From: an uncultured Lachnospiraceae bacterium
Lineage (GTDB): Bacteria; Bacillota_A; Clostridia; TANB77; CAG-508
DNA: 14,949 bases
Assembly: GCA_947165105.1 (NCBI GenBank)
Contig: CAMUZC010000035.1
Span: 1-14,949 of the forward strand
Reading direction: 5' to 3'
This document shows, in pieces, positions 7,404-14,824 of the stretch. Positions within the stretch are counted from its first letter, which is position 1. Each line of letters starts with the position of its first letter. The notes under the pieces were generated by a model. The model saw only the letters and a program-made list of their open reading frames with translations, was not told the origin of the DNA and searched no databases. A program made the translations under genes and the position numbers.

Positions 7404-7659
7404 TATTAGTTTAAGATTTTTTTATTTTTTTATTAAATCATTTGAAAATTAAAGATTAAATTATATTGAAATTTTTTGAAATATAAAATTTTTTTTGAAT
7501 TTACTTTAAATCAATCTAAAGTTAATTTATTTTACTATATATTTGATGTAATTTCAAGAAAAATCGTTCGACAAAATTCGATAATTACCTCAAAAAAAGG
7601 TTGTATTTATAATTAGGGATTCATTATCCTTTATTAAATAATCATACGTTGCCTTATAT
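7404..7659. other. Very AT-rich non-coding stretch
   Basis: About 250 bases of extremely A/T-rich DNA with no open frame worth calling on either strand and no clear RNA gene. Weak imperfect inverted repeats occur near 7503-7524 and 7617-7629. I see nothing else I can support. Confidence 0.5.
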
Positions 7660-7708
7660 GATAAATTACATTTATTCTTGCTTCTATTATGGCTTCAATA
7701 ATTTCTTC
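7660..7708 (-). pseudogene. Remnant of a second copy of the antitoxin gene
   Basis: These 49 bases align with 6856-6905 inside the antitoxin gene. By eye about 45 of 50 aligned positions agree, with one single-base gap and four substitutions. The matching part encodes residues about 30-46 of the antitoxin (EEIIEATIEAR region). The gap breaks the frame and no flanking antitoxin or toxin sequence is left, apart from a possible CGTTG match a few bases to the left. It is best read as a decayed duplicate or recombination scar. Confidence 0.7.
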
Positions 7709-7766
7709 AGTTGTTTGAAGAAAATAAGAAATAAATATTGTTTTTTTTGTGATGTAATGATAAGCT

Positions 7767-7795
7767 TTTACATAGATATAGTCAGATTATATTTT
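7767..7795 (+). promoter_or_regulatory. Possible promoter of the two small tandem genes
   Basis: TTTACA (7767-7772), 17 bases, then TATTTT (7790-7795), about 34 bases before the first start codon. The -10 is poor, and in DNA this AT-rich such matches arise easily. Confidence 0.35.
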
Positions 7796-7828
7796 AATAA
7801 TACAAATAATCTAAGAAGGGAGTTCAAT

Positions 7829-8074
7829 ATGGAAAGTTTAGAAAGGTTTATTGGAAAAAAAGTATCAATTACAGTTGCATTTGGTGCAACTCTTGCGAGT
7901 GCTGGAAGTGTACCTCAAAAATTTATTGGCGTTTTAGAAAAAATTGATGGTGAGTTTTTAGAACTTTCAGATGTAAAAATAGAAAAATATGGCTTCACAG
8001 GTTCTAGCTATACTAATTACAGTAATTATGCAATTATAAGTAAACAATATCTTATAGTTATGGCTGAGGCATAA
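7829..8074 (+). CDS. Small protein, possible Sm-like/SH3-like fold (first of a pair)
   Basis: This 81-residue protein is not recognised as a named family. The pattern FIGKKVSITV, then FIGVLEKIDGEFLELSDVKI, then AIISKQYLIVM reads as a string of short beta-strands with the order seen in Sm/Hfq-like or SH3-like barrels (Gly-x-Leu, Asp/Asn, Phe-x-x-Leu, then a late Ile-rich strand). A Gly/Ser/Tyr/Asn loop separates strands. No signal peptide or membrane helix is seen. The frame runs open back to 7649, but AAGGGAG six bases before the ATG at 7829 and the antitoxin remnant in the upstream part exclude that start. The next gene encodes a similar protein and is likely co-transcribed. Confidence 0.75.
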   Translation: MESLERFIGKKVSITVAFGATLASAGSVPQKFIGVLEKIDGEFLELSDVKIEKYGFTGSSYTNYSNYAIISKQYLIVMAEA

Positions 8075-8124
8075 AAATTCACACTGTAAAAGTTATTATT
8101 TTAAAAATTGAGGAGGTGAATTAA

Positions 8125-8325
8125 ATGTTAGAAAATTATATTAATAAAAATGTTATTGTTACAGAAAAGACATATCATGGATTTAGCTCTAATCTTATTA
8201 TGGGCAATAAATCATTAGCAACAATTAAAGGTATTCTTACATCTGTAAACGATAATTTTATAGAATTAGATAATGAAATCTTAATTAATAGAAACCATAT
8301 TTATACCATAAAAATAGCAAAATAA
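8125..8325 (+). CDS. Small protein, relative of the preceding gene product
   Basis: This 66-residue protein aligns with the upstream one: LENYINKNVIVT corresponds to LERFIGKKVSIT, and IKGILTSVNDNFIELDNEIL corresponds to FIGVLEKIDGEFLELSDVKI, with a shared Ile-rich last strand (HIYTIKI). It is shorter mainly because the Gly/Ser/Tyr loop near the end is missing. A near-perfect AGGAGGTGA precedes the ATG, suggesting strong translation. Fifty bases separate it from the first gene and a strong terminator follows. The fold, an Sm-like or SH3-like small barrel, is a guess from the strand pattern. Function is unknown. Confidence 0.78.
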   Translation: MLENYINKNVIVTEKTYHGFSSNLIMGNKSLATIKGILTSVNDNFIELDNEILINRNHIYTIKIAK

Positions 8326-8363
8326 ATGATTTAACTATTCATGTATTTAATTTTATACTATCT

Positions 8364-8404
8364 AAAAAAGATAAAACAAGGATTGCTCCTCGTTTTATCT
8401 TTTT
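8364..8404. terminator. Bidirectional terminator between convergent genes
   Basis: AAAAAGATAAAAC (8365-8377) pairs with 8392-8404. After one mismatch the stem continues with AGGA/TCCT to a TTGC loop. Runs of A on the left and T on the right serve both the small plus-strand genes and the minus-strand unit ending at 8453. Confidence 0.85.
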
Positions 8405-8452
8405 CAATTCTTTTATGGCTCGTTTTCTTGTTTATAGCTATATTACATTTTA

Positions 8453-8758
8453 TTATTTTTCAAAACTAACAAGCCAACGTCCTTTATAAGACAGAAGACC
8501 TTCTTCTCCTTCAATTAAAGAATGATACATCTCATATCTAACAATAAGCTCAATCATTTCATTCTCCATTTCAAAATTAACCCTATAACTAGTTACTCCA
8601 TTTGAGGGATTTCTAAAATGTCTCTTTCCAACAACTTTAGCTTTTCCACTTTTAATTGGAGCCTTAGCTTGATTTATTACGTAATATAATGCTGCTCCAC
8701 CAATTACCAAAAATAATATAATTGATATAATCACTATGATATTAGTATATTCTAACAT
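8453..8758 (-). CDS. DUF2500-family membrane protein
   Basis: This 101-residue protein has an N-terminal membrane helix (about residues 7-28) followed by a small beta-rich domain. The pattern AKVVGKRHFRNP, then SYRVNFEMENEMIELIV, then LIEGEEGLLSYKGRWLVSFE fits DUF2500, the family of E. coli YhhM. The family function is not established. GGGAGG precedes the ATG. It follows the cohesin-like gene by 30 bases on the same strand with no terminator between them, so it is probably the last gene of that unit. The family match is made by eye from the strand and motif order. Confidence 0.8.
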   Translation of the reverse strand: MLEYTNIIVIISIILFLVIGGAALYYVINQAKAPIKSGKAKVVGKRHFRNPSNGVTSYRVNFEMENEMIELIVRYEMYHSLIEGEEGLLSYKGRWLVSFEK

Positions 8759-8788
8759 AAATATTTCCTCCCAAATTACCTCCTAATT

Positions 8789-9646
8789 CTACTTTATAAA
8801 CTTAACTTTTTTTAATTTTTTATTAACAATAACTCCCATAAATAAGACCATTGCAATTAAAACAATTATAATATTTCTATTTCCATATTGTCCAAAAGGT
8901 GTTTTAGTAACTGTTGTATCATTTTCCGGTGCAGACTCTTGATCTTGGTTATAATCAACATTATTTGCACCAGAAGACTGGCTTCCTATACCTGCTGTAT
9001 TACCATTCCCAACATTGCCGTTTTTATCACCTTCATCATTTGTTCCTGATGGAGTGTTAGAGCCATTATCACCCTGTCCTTCGTTTCCACCATTACCATT
9101 ATCACCAGTTGGATTGTCTCCAGTTGGATTATTATCTGATGGATTATTTTCAGTTGGATTATCTTTATCATCATTAGAACTTGAAATAATAATATCTTTC
9201 TCAACTACTTCAGCATCAAAATCAATAAGTTCACAAGCTGTATTTGTAGCATCTAATTCAAATAATTTTAAACTTATTTTATCTTTACTATATGTACTTG
9301 GCACATTAAATGTAAATTTTCCAAACTCAACTTCTCCAGTTACATCAGTATCATTTATTCTTAAAATAAGTCCTGTTTCATCTGCTGTTCCACCTTGTTC
9401 AAGATTCCATCCTTCTGATGGAGTAAAACCTTGAAATTCTACTCCATCAGGAATTGTGTATCTTACTTTTATTGAATTCACATTATCCGTGAAATTTCCT
9501 TTTAAAACATATTCTAAAGTATTTTCAGTTTCAGGATTTATACTATCAGGGCAATCTAATGTTAATTCATTTGCATATACTTTTATTGATATAGCTATTA
9601 AAAGTATGATTGTTATCAGACATATTTTTTTAATTATTCTCGCCAT
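8789..9646 (-). CDS. Membrane-anchored surface protein with cohesin-like domain
   Basis: This 285-residue protein has a signal peptide (1-25, likely cleaved after VYA) and a beta-rich domain at about 26-152. Its order resembles cohesin modules (LTLDCPDSINPETENTLEYV, IKVRYTIPDGVEFQGFTPSE, EVEFGKFTFNVPSTYS). A low-complexity Asn/Gly/Asp/Pro/Ser stalk covers 156-248. A membrane helix (about 258-274) with a Lys-rich tail (KKLKKVKFIK) ends it, so the cohesin-like domain is held outside the membrane on a flexible stalk. Cohesins bind dockerins, and the gene just upstream encodes two dockerin-type modules. Pairing is inferred, and the domain could also be another Ig-like fold. ATG 9670 is in frame, but GAGGAGG six bases before ATG 9646 decides the start. 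That start overlaps the upstream gene by 17 bases, suggesting translational coupling. Confidence 0.82.
   Translation of the reverse strand: MARIIKKICLITIILLIAISIKVYANELTLDCPDSINPETENTLEYVLKGNFTDNVNSIKVRYTIPDGVEFQGFTPSEGWNLEQGGTADETGLILRINDTDVTGEVEFGKFTFNVPSTYSKDKISLKLFELDATNTACELIDFDAEVVEKDIIISSSNDDKDNPTENNPSDNNPTGDNPTGDNGNGGNEGQGDNGSNTPSGTNDEGDKNGNVGNGNTAGIGSQSSGANNVDYNQDQESAPENDTTVTKTPFGQYGNRNIIIVLIAMVLFMGVIVNKKLKKVKFIK
9105..9164. repeat. Four tandem 15-bp repeats in the stalk
   Basis: The unit CCAGTTGGATTGTCT recurs four times with small changes (starts 9105, 9120, 9135 and 9150). On the minus strand it encodes the Asn-Pro-Thr-Gly-Asp-like pentapeptides of the surface protein's stalk. 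Repeat number can change by slippage, altering stalk length without breaking the frame. Confidence 0.8.
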
Positions 9647-12600
9647 AGTAATCCTCCTCACTTGGTTCATATAGTTTTACCCCATATCTCATTATTAGCT
9701 CGACATCGTTTAGTCTTACTTTACCATCTCTTGTAAAATCCATTGCATAATATTGTGGTGTTTCATATAAATTATCTAACATACCTATTAAGTATTGTTG
9801 TGTCATTCCTGCATCTCTACTACTTATTTTACCATCCATATATACATCTCCAGGTACGATGTTTGTATATTCTGCAAGAATTTCATCATTAAGATATATT
9901 TTTGTAATCATTCCTGTTGCAATATTACCTTCTGTTATCTCCTCATTTCCTTTAAATACTTTTACAGTATAAGGATTTTGAATATTTATGTTTTCTTTGT
10001 AGTGTTCGATTGTTGCTGGGAAGATATTGCTAATTGTTTTCTTTTCTTCATCACTATTATATTTGTTTATCTTATAAGGCTCTATTAAACCGTAGTATAT
10101 TTCCTCAATTCGCTTTATAATTCCTACAACATACTTTTGTATATCTTCTTTATCGTTTTGAGTAACTTTTCCATCCCTTGTAAAATCCATTGCAGGTAAA
10201 ATATAAGATTCGTTTTGTTCGTTAATTATGTTCAAACCTTCTAAGTATTGTCCAACCTTACTAACATCTCTTGAAGATATTTTTCCATCACCGTCTACAT
10301 CACCAGGAACAATGTTTATATATTCTGCTACTGATTCACCATTTAAGTATATTTTTGTAATCATGCCTGAAGCTATATTTCCTTCTGTAACCTCTTCTTC
10401 ACCTTTGAATACTTTAGCTGTATATGGTTCTTGTAAGTTTATATTTTCTTTGTAGTGTTCTATTGTTGTTGGGAGGATGTTGTCTATTATTTTTTTATCT
10501 TCATTACAATCATACAAATTTATTTTATATGGAACTATGACATCTCCAACTGTAACTTTTACTTCTTTTGTAATATATGAACCATCACAGGTTGATACTG
10601 TAATTGTTGCAGTTCCATCATTTTTTCCAGCTATAATATTACCATTTTCGTCTATATTTGCAATACTTTCATCACTTGTTTTATATTCCAATTTTTTATA
10701 TGTTGAATCCGCATCTTTAATACTTGCGACTAAAGTTTTAGTTTCTTCCTTATTTAAACTAATTTCACTTGGTACCTCAATATCTTTTGCAAATTTTATC
10801 TGTTGACCTTTTAAGGTTGGATATGGATTACCATTTATATATTCCCATTTTTGAGAATCTAATCCTGATTGTGCTAAAGTTATATTTTTCAAATCTTCTA
10901 TATTATTACTTGAGATAATATTATTATTTGCATCATTTTTAAATTCTTCAATTGATGTTGCGTGGTTGTTTTCATAAACAACTACATTTTTTAATTCGGT
11001 TAATGGATATGCTGTACTACTGCTAACAGTATCAAGTTTTGAAGGTGTTTTTACATTCATTTCAGGAATGATATAAGAATTTTTTACACTTATAACATGA
11101 CCTGCTCCAACAATTCCACCAACCGATGAAAGCATACCAGAAGCATTACTTATAATATCTGTTGTTATCAATGAATTTTCTAATATAATTTGCGGATAAG
11201 ACCTACCTATCATTCCTCCAACTCTATTTGTACTTTGAGAATTAATACTTCCTTGACATGTTATATTATTAAATTGAACACTTTCAGTCTGACTTCCACC
11301 TAAATATCCTATTAATAATCCCATAGCATATTCAGTTTCTATAAAACTCTTCTTTTCAATATTACCTGATACCATAACATTTTCTATCTTAACATTTTTT
11401 GCCCAACCTGCTAATATTCCAACATCATTTTTCTTTTGATCTGGAATTATAATTTGAGCGTTCTTAATATTTAAATTTGTAATTGTCGCACCATCAATTT
11501 CAGCAAATAATCCTATTTTATAGTACTCACTAAGAGAAATATTAGCATTATTACATATACGCATATTACTTATAGTATAATTATGTCCATCTAATTTCCC
11601 TCTAAATATTTCTATCGGTTTCCATCCAATTCCTCTATTAAAAGTTGCATCATTCTCTGGATTATACTCTAAATCAATATCATTTCCTAAAACATAATTT
11701 GCATCTGGGCAATGTGATATTAAACTTAACTGATATGCATTTGTAATAACATAAGGATTTTCCTCTGTTCCATTCCCTTCTATAGAACCATCTGGCAATT
11801 TAGGACTATACAATATTTCTAAAGTATCAATAATTTCATCATCTTTAACTATTAGTACATAATATTTTTTACCAATTTCAAAACTAGAAGGAAACTCAAT
11901 TTTTCCAACTGCTTGACCATTTCTGACTAACGCATTTTTTTTCACAGTAGATAATAAGAAATTTCCATCACTATCTTTCAAACTATAATGAATTAACTTC
12001 CCATCTTCTTCATTTGGTGCATTACTTATTATATGATATTCATAATTTCCGTTTTCATTATAATATCCTTCATCAACATATGATGTAATCGTATCAGATT
12101 CTGTAGTATTTTCACCATTGCATGTAAACGCATTAATTGTTGTATACATTGCTCCATCTTCTGATTCAATTTTTATAGAAAATTTATTGTTTTCTAAATC
12201 AATATTATCCATTTCAACTGTGTATAAACCTGGAAAATCAGTATTTACTTCTTTAATAAATTGATAATTTCCATCAGTTCCATCAGGACTTACATATACT
12301 TTATAATTACTGTTTTGACTTGCAGATACAAAATTTATCATTTTCAATTTTTCATTTTTAAAATCTGGTTTATTATACGTTACCATAACAGTTCCTGAAA
12401 TTGCATCATAATCACCATCATATTGTTTGTTATGAAGTACAGTTGCTAAAGTACTATCTTGTTGAATATCTAACCCTTTATATTTTACATCACCATAATT
12501 CGAAATATTATAACAATTATCCCAATTTTTATCTATAATTTTTCTCACACCATATAATTCAAATATTTGTGATGAATATGTAATATAATATTGGTCATAC

Positions 12601-13526
12601 GCATCAGCATTCCAGCTATTTTGTAATATCCATGCACCGTCTGGGTCTCCATCATTATCTTTATCCAAATTATCATCCCAGCCTATAATTACCATATCAT
12701 GTCCTCGAATTCTATCTCCGTATTCATAATCAATTATTTGGTTTTGAAAATTTGCACTTGTTGCAATTCTAACAGCACCATATTGCATTATATATTTTTT
12801 TAACATATTTTTATAATCGTCCAAATCTTGATAAAGAGGAAAATTAACTGTTTCAGCAATTGTATAATCTACATTATCAACATTTGCAACACTATTTAAA
12901 TCAAAGTTCATTACATCATAATCAAATTTATTAACATCAAATTTATCCTTTAAAACTGGCATTACACCACTTGTTATAATATCATTATTAAATTTAGTTT
13001 CATCACCAAATGTTAATCCTGATGATCTTGTTCTTCCTAATGTATATGGATTATAATCTCCTTCATAATAAGATTTATTCATTGTTAACATATCAATTTG
13101 ATCAACCGAAAACTGTGCATCAATATTTCTTGTTGTTTTCAAATTTGACTCGAATAATTCAACCGTTGCATATGCCCAACATAAACCTTCATTTCCTTGA
13201 TTATATAATGTTGTAGGATGCTCGTCTCGAAGATTATATGTACTTGGTAAATCACTATAATCCGTCTCTTCGTTTGGTATATACTTATATATATACATTT
13301 GAGGTTCTCTTCCGTACTCGGTCTTTTCCTCATCAGTTAACTTCATATACTCAGTCCATTCCGGATTAATATACGGCATACTAACTTTTTCGTTCTTTGC
13401 ATTTGAAATCATCATTTCTGTGGATACAGGATTATTATTCTTTTTATTGAATATTTTGTATCCTACAAAAATTAAAATGACAATACACAATAAAACAAAA
13501 ACTATTTTCTTCTTACTTTTCGCCAT
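9630..13526 (-). CDS. C1A (papain-like) surface peptidase with GLUG-like, Big_2-like and two dockerin-type modules
   Basis: This 1298-residue protein starts with an N-terminal membrane signal or anchor (about 9-24, no lipobox). A papain-like cysteine peptidase follows at about 90-330, with oxyanion Gln110 and Cys116 in YNQGNEGLCWAYA, His276 in RGHDMVIIGW and Asn303 in ILQNSWN. A beta-rich linker domain (about 375-470) resembles the lectin-like domain seen in clostridial C1A peptidases. GLUG-like repeats span about 585-820 and a Big_2-like domain about 917-993. Two copies of a roughly 135-residue module follow, each a PYKIN...TIEHYKENIN part joined to a dockerin-like part (GDVDGDGKISSRD, AMDFTRDGKV). 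The catalytic residues are complete, so an active enzyme is expected. ATG 13526 is preferred over in-frame TTG 13538, which abuts AGGAG; the resulting 12-base spacing is long. It overlaps the cohesin-like gene by 17 bases. Confidence 0.92.
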   Translation of the reverse strand: MAKSKKKIVFVLLCIVILIFVGYKIFNKKNNNPVSTEMMISNAKNEKVSMPYINPEWTEYMKLTDEEKTEYGREPQMYIYKYIPNEETDYSDLPSTYNLRDEHPTTLYNQGNEGLCWAYATVELFESNLKTTRNIDAQFSVDQIDMLTMNKSYYEGDYNPYTLGRTRSSGLTFGDETKFNNDIITSGVMPVLKDKFDVNKFDYDVMNFDLNSVANVDNVDYTIAETVNFPLYQDLDDYKNMLKKYIMQYGAVRIATSANFQNQIIDYEYGDRIRGHDMVIIGWDDNLDKDNDGDPDGAWILQNSWNADAYDQYYITYSSQIFELYGVRKIIDKNWDNCYNISNYGDVKYKGLDIQQDSTLATVLHNKQYDGDYDAISGTVMVTYNKPDFKNEKLKMINFVSASQNSNYKVYVSPDGTDGNYQFIKEVNTDFPGLYTVEMDNIDLENNKFSIKIESEDGAMYTTINAFTCNGENTTESDTITSYVDEGYYNENGNYEYHIISNAPNEEDGKLIHYSLKDSDGNFLLSTVKKNALVRNGQAVGKIEFPSSFEIGKKYYVLIVKDDEIIDTLEILYSPKLPDGSIEGNGTEENPYVITNAYQLSLISHCPDANYVLGNDIDLEYNPENDATFNRGIGWKPIEIFRGKLDGHNYTISNMRICNNANISLSEYYKIGLFAEIDGATITNLNIKNAQIIIPDQKKNDVGILAGWAKNVKIENVMVSGNIEKKSFIETEYAMGLLIGYLGGSQTESVQFNNITCQGSINSQSTNRVGGMIGRSYPQIILENSLITTDIISNASGMLSSVGGIVGAGHVISVKNSYIIPEMNVKTPSKLDTVSSSTAYPLTELKNVVVYENNHATSIEEFKNDANNNIISSNNIEDLKNITLAQSGLDSQKWEYINGNPYPTLKGQQIKFAKDIEVPSEISLNKEETKTLVASIKDADSTYKKLEYKTSDESIANIDENGNIIAGKNDGTATITVSTCDGSYITKEVKVTVGDVIVPYKINLYDCNEDKKIIDNILPTTIEHYKENINLQEPYTAKVFKGEEEVTEGNIASGMITKIYLNGESVAEYINIVPGDVDGDGKISSRDVSKVGQYLEGLNIINEQNESYILPAMDFTRDGKVTQNDKEDIQKYVVGIIKRIEEIYYGLIEPYKINKYNSDEEKKTISNIFPATIEHYKENINIQNPYTVKVFKGNEEITEGNIATGMITKIYLNDEILAEYTNIVPGDVYMDGKISSRDAGMTQQYLIGMLDNLYETPQYYAMDFTRDGKVRLNDVELIMRYGVKLYEPSEEDYYGENN
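9678..10079 (-). repeat. Second X-dockerin module copy
   Basis: This encodes residues about 1150-1283 of the peptidase. It repeats the module at 10119-10532, sharing TIEHYKENIN, PYT.KVFKG, TEGNIA.GMITKIYLN, NIVPGDV, DGKISSRD and AMDFTRDGKV. Its first calcium-type loop reads GDVYMDGKISSRD, so the third-position Asp has become Tyr. That suggests weakened ion binding. Confidence 0.88.
10119..10532 (-). repeat. First X-dockerin module copy
   Basis: This encodes residues about 999-1136 of the peptidase. The first loop, GDVDGDGKISSRD, has the complete Asp-x-Asp-x-Asp-Gly pattern of type I dockerins. The second loop, MDFTRDGKVTQND, is less canonical. The DNA also stays similar to the second copy, indicating a fairly recent internal duplication. 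Confidence 0.88.
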
Positions 13527-13566
13527 CTTTTGTATCAACTCCTATAATAAATATATTTTCAAATTT

Positions 13567-13595
13567 ATTATAGCATTAAAGATATTAATTTTATA
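13567..13595 (-). promoter_or_regulatory. Promoter of the peptidase/cohesin-like unit
   Basis: Minus-strand TATAAT (13572-13567) preceded by TGC gives an extended -10. The -35 region at the 17-base distance (TATAAA, 13595-13590) is weak, as is common with extended -10 promoters. It lies about 40 bases before the start codon. Confidence 0.65.
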
Positions 13596-13657
13596 TTACA
13601 GTTATATTACAAATTAATTTCATAATGATTACAATAAAGCATCTTTTTAACAACATA

Positions 13658-13686
13658 AAAATAAACGCCAGCTCAGCGTTTATTTT
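13658..13686 (-). terminator. Terminator after the 314-aa membrane protein gene
   Basis: AAAATAAACGC (13658-13668) pairs perfectly with 13676-13686 across a 7-base loop. On the minus strand the stem ends in a T-run (TTTTTATG). It lies 12 bases past the stop at 13699. Confidence 0.8.
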
Positions 13687-13698
13687 CATATTACCTAT

Positions 13699-14643
13699 TT
13701 AATTAATACTCTCAAAAACAATTTCTTCAACATCTCTTGCTATATTATTCGCAAAACTCTTTCCTATTGGATATGCATGAATTACATTTTCGTTTTCATC
13801 ATATGTTAATTTATCTGCATCACTAGCTATTATCTCAATTGTTACATCATTTTCATAATTTAAAATACACAATCTATCTTGTTCATCTATATAATAACGA
13901 TAATATCTATACATACTTCCTTTTTCTATTTGTAAGAAGTCTTTAGCATAAAATGTTTTATTTCCAAATGTTTGTTTAACGTAAACGTCATCTTTGTATG
14001 TTTCAAAGGCTTTCATCATTGATGTATATGGTTCAGCATTATTAGGTGCGTCTGTTCTATAGATCATATACACATACTTTACATTATTTCCTTCTACATA
14101 ACTTCCCAAAAAGTCATGAGGTATAAAATCAGCTTCAAATTCTGTATTTCTTACTTCTATACTAAATAAATACTCATCATCGCTTACCGTTCTGAAATTA
14201 TATGAATCTCCTCCATCATCTTCTCCTAAATCACCAATATCAACTTTGTAATTGTTTTCCCAAGATTTAGGTAATTTTATTTTAAATGCATCACTAGTGT
14301 ACCAAATTGTTTCTGCTGAAGTTTGAGTATTTGTATTTGATGAACTGTTATTATTTTTTGTTTCATTTTTTACGTTATTTTCTGTCTTATTTGTCTTGTC
14401 TTCATCTTTTTCATTTTCTTCTGATTTATTTGTTTTATTTTCTTCTTTGTCTTTTACTTCTTCTTGTTTCTGATTTATGAATGTAATTCCTTTATCAGAT
14501 AACATCATTCCACCTAGTAAACCTATTACTAACATTAGTATTAACAATATTACAACTAAAGCAACTGTTTTTCCATTACCACTTTTTTGTGGCTTACCTA
14601 TGTTTTGATTTTGTTCAACATTATTTAAATTTTGATTTTCCAT
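13699..14643 (-). CDS. Single-pass membrane protein with charged linker and unknown extracytoplasmic domain
   Basis: This 314-residue protein has an Asn/Gln-rich cytoplasmic start (MENQNLNNVEQNQN), then a membrane helix at about 25-47 (VALVVILLILMLVIGLLGGM). A highly charged Lys/Glu/Asn/Thr linker of about 60 residues follows, and then a soluble domain beginning TIWYTSDAFKIKLPKSWENN. The Phe-x-Ile-x-Leu-Pro-x-Ser-Trp start is seen in many uncharacterised Firmicute surface proteins and recalls PsbP-like folds; this is a weak guess. I do not recognise the family. A strong AAAGGAGAGG precedes ATG 14643. An in-frame ATG at 14673 has no such site and would put the ribosome binding site inside the coding region. 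It has its own promoter and terminator, so it is likely transcribed alone. Confidence 0.82.
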   Translation of the reverse strand: MENQNLNNVEQNQNIGKPQKSGNGKTVALVVILLILMLVIGLLGGMMLSDKGITFINQKQEEVKDKEENKTNKSEENEKDEDKTNKTENNVKNETKNNNSSSNTNTQTSAETIWYTSDAFKIKLPKSWENNYKVDIGDLGEDDGGDSYNFRTVSDDEYLFSIEVRNTEFEADFIPHDFLGSYVEGNNVKYVYMIYRTDAPNNAEPYTSMMKAFETYKDDVYVKQTFGNKTFYAKDFLQIEKGSMYRYYRYYIDEQDRLCILNYENDVTIEIIASDADKLTYDENENVIHAYPIGKSFANNIARDVEEIVFESIN

Positions 14644-14730
14644 AAAAATCCTCTCCTTTATTATATTAGACATATAATTTTTGTCTTTGGTTTATAAAAA
14701 TATATAAAATTATATTTTAACTCCGCAATA

Positions 14731-14759
14731 ATCTTACCATAACAAAAATTTATATCCAA
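14731..14759 (-). promoter_or_regulatory. Possible promoter of the 314-aa membrane protein gene
   Basis: Minus-strand TTGGAT (14759-14754), a 17-base spacer and TAAGAT (14736-14731) preceded by TGG, an extended -10 arrangement. It leaves an 80-base leader before the start codon. Confidence 0.45.
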
Positions 14760-14779
14760 TACATATTCATATCAAAAAT

Positions 14780-14812
14780 AAAAAATAGCACCTTTTTTAT
14801 GTGCTATTTTTT
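14780..14812. terminator. Bidirectional terminator after the rRNA methylase gene
   Basis: AAAAAATAGCAC (14780-14791) pairs perfectly with 14801-14812 across a 9-base loop, with A-runs and T-runs on either side. It lies 12 bases beyond the methylase stop and ends that minus-strand transcript. Confidence 0.85.
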
Positions 14813-14824
14813 GACTTTCAATTT

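Noticed and set aside
7503..7524. Imperfect inverted repeat in the AT-rich gap
   Set aside because: A short arm with mismatches in DNA of this composition is expected by chance, and no T-run or gene boundary goes with it.
7649..7828. In-frame extension of the first small tandem gene back to an ATG at 7649
   Set aside because: It lacks a ribosome binding site, reads through the antisense of the antitoxin remnant, and has odd Phe/Tyr/Cys-rich composition. The ATG at 7829 has a good AAGGGAG site.
9100..9170. CRISPR-like array in the tandem 15-bp repeats
   Set aside because: Units are adjacent without spacers and encode an in-frame protein stalk.
9015..9434. Plus-strand reading frame opposite the cohesin-like gene
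   Set aside because: Pro/Ser/Leu-rich shadow of the minus-strand stalk, with no ribosome binding site or recognisable domain.
13478..13502. Lipoprotein lipobox in the peptidase N-terminus
   Set aside because: The only Cys in the segment is preceded by Val-Leu-Leu, which lacks the small residue needed before the modified Cys.
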